Assembly: GCA_033764095.1 (NCBI GenBank)
Contig: JANRJF010000375.1
Span: 1 to 15,608 of the forward strand
DNA: 15,608 bases
Direction of reading: 5' to 3'
Origin: JBDTMT01 sp033764095
GTDB taxonomy: Bacteria > Desulfobacterota > Binatia > HRBIN30 > CADEER01
Shown: piece after piece, positions 13,958 to 15,608 of the stretch
Position numbering within the stretch: position 1 is the stretch's first letter
Layout of the letters: each line of letters begins with the position of its first letter
Made by a program: the position numbers and the translations under genes
Notes under the pieces: generated by a model
The model's input: the letters and a program-made list of their open reading frames with translations, nothing else
Databases searched by the model: none
What the model was told of the DNA's origin: nothing

Positions 13958-13964
13958 GGAGGAG
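13958..13964 (+). promoter_or_regulatory. Shine-Dalgarno that decides a TTG start
   Basis: GGAGGAG lies seven bases before the TTG at 13972. No ATG or GTG in the correct frame is near; the first in-frame ATG is at 14038, inside the hydrophobic core of the signal peptide. The site is directly adjacent to the 3' side of a stable hairpin, so its accessibility may be controlled. Confidence 0.75.
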
Positions 13965-13971
13965 ACAGTGC

Positions 13972-15069
13972 TTGACCAGGATCACGTGCGCGCGCGGCGA
14001 CCGTCGCGTCGCCGCGCGTGTGTTGCTGTTCGCCGCGATGACCAGCGCGGCGCTGGGCGCCCGTGCGCCGGCGCACGGCTGCGACCTGTGCGCCATCTAC
14101 ACGACCACCGAGATGCGCCAGGATCAGACCGGCTTCCGCCTCGGCGTCGCGGAGCAATTCACCTACTTCGGCACCTTGCAGAACAACGGCCAGGAGGTCG
14201 CGAACCCGGACGACGAGTTCCTCTCGAGCTCGGTGACGCAGGTCTTCCTCGGCTACAACTTTCACCCGCGCATGGGGCTGCAGCTCAACCTGCCGGTCAT
14301 CGCGCGCGACTATCGGCGCATCGTCACCGACGGCGTCCAGACCGGCGATACGGCCGGCCTCGGCGACATGTCGCTCCTCTTCGTCGCCAAACCGGTGAGC
14401 TACGTGGACCTGAGCCGCGTCGCGCATATCATCGGCTTCGCCGGCGTCGAGCTGCCGACCGGCAGCACCGCCTTCCTCGCCGAGGAGGCGAAACAACCAC
14501 CGTGCATTCCGTTCCCCGATCCGACCTCATGCAACCGCCGCGCGCACCTCGAGCGCAGTGTGCCGCTGCCCCCACGTCTGCACCCGCACCACAGCGGCGG
14601 CCCGCCGAGCGGTATCCACGGTCACGACCTGACGCTCGGCTCGGGGTCGGTGGACGGCATCATGGGCGCGGAGCTGTTCGGCAGTTGGGATCGGCTCTTC
14701 GCCACCGCCTCGGTGCAGTACCTGATGCGCAGCACCGGGGCGTACGGCTACACGTTCGCCAACGACCTGATGTTCGCCGCCGGGCCGGGATACTACCTGC
14801 TCACCGGCGACGCGCTGTGGGGGGCGCCGTACGCGCTGCGCGCCCAGGTCCTGCTCAACGGCGAGACCAAAGGGGTGGACAGTGTCGACGGCACCCGCGT
14901 CGGCGACACTGCCATCACCGCGCTCTACCTGGGGCCGGTGCTGGGCTTCGACTGGGCCGAGCACCTGGGCAGCGAATTCTCCGCCGAGCTGCCGGTCCTG
15001 CAGAACAACTCCGGGCTGCAGATCGTCCCGGACTACCGCCTGCGCGCCGCGCTGACGTGGCGCTTCTGA
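13972..15069 (+). CDS. Outer-membrane beta-barrel protein with N-terminal CDLC motif
   Basis: A protein of 365 residues starting at TTG (see the Shine-Dalgarno at 13958). The signal peptide covers about residues 1-35 and the mature protein opens HGCDLCAIY (Cys37, Cys40), a CxxC that could bind a metal or be redox-active. The remainder is beta-rich with alternating patterns (VTQVFLGYNFHPRMGLQLNL, LGDMSLLFVAKP) and ends in the aromatic RAALTWRF, as outer-membrane barrels do. It resembles the transporter-like barrels grouped near the MetA phenol-degradation family, but no substrate is evident. One extracellular or periplasmic loop carries a Cys pair and a His cluster (PPCIPFPDPTSC, then HPHHSGGPPSGIHGHD). 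It sits between the small CDLC protein and an MbnP-family gene, all in one direction, so a role in copper or other metal traffic is plausible. That role is inference. Confidence 0.82.
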   Translation: MTRITCARGDRRVAARVLLFAAMTSAALGARAPAHGCDLCAIYTTTEMRQDQTGFRLGVAEQFTYFGTLQNNGQEVANPDDEFLSSSVTQVFLGYNFHPRMGLQLNLPVIARDYRRIVTDGVQTGDTAGLGDMSLLFVAKPVSYVDLSRVAHIIGFAGVELPTGSTAFLAEEAKQPPCIPFPDPTSCNRRAHLERSVPLPPRLHPHHSGGPPSGIHGHDLTLGSGSVDGIMGAELFGSWDRLFATASVQYLMRSTGAYGYTFANDLMFAAGPGYYLLTGDALWGAPYALRAQVLLNGETKGVDSVDGTRVGDTAITALYLGPVLGFDWAEHLGSEFSAELPVLQNNSGLQIVPDYRLRAALTWRF

Positions 15070-15135
15070 CCATTCGCCCAGAAAAACTTTGACACTGTGA
15101 CGTTTGTCCCACTGACTAACGGGATAGGAGGACGC

Positions 15136-15608
15136 ATGAAGGCAATTCCCCTTGCAGCAGCCCTGATGCTGCTCAGCGCAGCGGCGCTGGCGCATGTCGA
15201 CGTTCCGGGGTTGGACGTCAACGGCCAGTGCGTTGGCGACGCCAACGGCGACAGCGCCGTGGCGATCAACGAGATCATCCAAGCGGTCAACAACGCGCTC
15301 GACGGCTGCGCCGACCTGCCGGTCGCGATCCAGTTCAAGGCCATGGTCGGCGACCAGGCCTTCGCCTGCGGCACCGCGTACAGCGGCATAGGCACCGCCA
15401 ACTCGCAGATCGTGCCGGCCGACTTCCGCTTCTACGTCTCCAACCTCCGCCTGGTGTCGCGCACCGGAGCGGAAGTGCCGGTGGCGCTGGAGCAGGACGG
15501 CATCTGGCAGTACCAGAACGTCGCGCTGCTCGACTTCGAGGACGGCAGCGGCCCCTGCGCCAACGGCAACACGGCGACCAACTCGGTGGTCAAGGGCACG
15601 GTGCCGTC
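15136..15608 (+). CDS. MbnP-family copper-binding protein with EF-hand prefix (3' end beyond window)
   Basis: The first 157 residues are visible. A signal peptide (cleavage near residue 19, ALA/HVD) is followed by a Cys-bracketed EF-hand-like loop at 35-46 (DANGDSAVAINE, between Cys32 and Cys58), the same module type as in the fucosidase. From about residue 62 the sequence fits the MbnP family (TIGR04052, four-Cys 'metallo-mystery pair' proteins): VAIQFKAMVGDQAFACG, then ADFRFYVSNLRLV, VALEQDGIWQ, LLDFEDGSGPCANG and TNSVVKG. In characterised pairs, MbnP binds copper through a kynurenine made from tryptophan by the di-heme enzyme MbnH. Only one Trp (Trp124) is visible so far. AGGAGG at 15126-15131 fixes the start. 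The 66-base gap to the barrel gene is compatible with an operon. An MbnH gene would be expected just downstream. Confidence 0.88.
   Translation, partial: MKAIPLAAALMLLSAAALAHVDVPGLDVNGQCVGDANGDSAVAINEIIQAVNNALDGCADLPVAIQFKAMVGDQAFACGTAYSGIGTANSQIVPADFRFYVSNLRLVSRTGAEVPVALEQDGIWQYQNVALLDFEDGSGPCANGNTATNSVVKGTVP

Noticed and set aside
15089..15135. Possible sigma-70 promoter with TTGACA at 15089-15094 ahead of the MbnP-family gene
   Set aside because: The -35 match is perfect, but no acceptable -10 hexamer occurs at 16-19 bases, so a promoter cannot be claimed from sequence alone.

Overview
The window is very GC-rich and fully bacterial: genes are densely packed, no tRNA or rRNA gene is visible, and there is no phage or transposase gene. 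It looks like the chromosome of a Gram-negative environmental bacterium, since it encodes a TonB-dependent receptor, TonB, an outer-membrane beta-barrel and a lipoprotein. Two secreted proteins carry a small cysteine-bracketed EF-hand (dockerin-like) module that I associate with Deltaproteobacteria-like or Binatota-like metagenomic genomes. That lineage guess is an inference, not something proved by the sequence.

Layout. (1) Positions 1-2108, minus strand: two tandem ECF sigma/anti-sigma pairs. One anti-sigma is a zinc-free RskA-like protein (cut by the window edge); the other is a ChrR-like protein with a cupin metal site. (2) 2109-2301: a gap full of REP-like palindromes. (3) 2302-4595, minus strand: a secreted TPR protein translationally coupled (ATGA overlap) to a HupE/UreJ-type membrane protein with a periplasmic EF-hand loop. 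(4) Diverging from it, 4835-6852, plus strand: a cysteine-rich lipoprotein and a secreted DUF4331 protein, closed by a strong hairpin. (5) 6853-7139: a gap with an inverted-repeat element. (6) 7140-11324, plus strand: DoxX-like membrane protein, histidine-rich small protein, TonB-dependent receptor and TonB, apparently one operon. (7) 11399-13075, minus strand: a secreted GH29 alpha-L-fucosidase, convergent with tonB. (8) 13076-13432: a divergent gap holding a second, longer copy of the inverted-repeat element. (9) 13433-15608, plus strand: a small Cys/His-rich secreted protein, a beta-barrel protein with a CxxC near its mature N terminus, and the start of an MbnP-family copper-binding protein that runs off the window.

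Reading the whole: most genes outside the fucosidase fit an envelope metal-handling locus under extracytoplasmic stress control. The clues are the HupE/UreJ family (nickel/cobalt-type permeases), EF-hand loops, a cupin zinc-type site in the anti-sigma factor, His-rich and Cys-rich small secreted proteins next to outer-membrane transporters, and MbnP at the end, whose known partner is the di-heme enzyme MbnH. No gene here states its metal, and the link between the blocks is inferred from proximity and shared motifs. The least described parts are the DUF4331/lipoprotein versus TPR/HupE divergon, the small CDLC protein plus CDLC beta-barrel pair ahead of MbnP, and two related long inverted-repeat elements.
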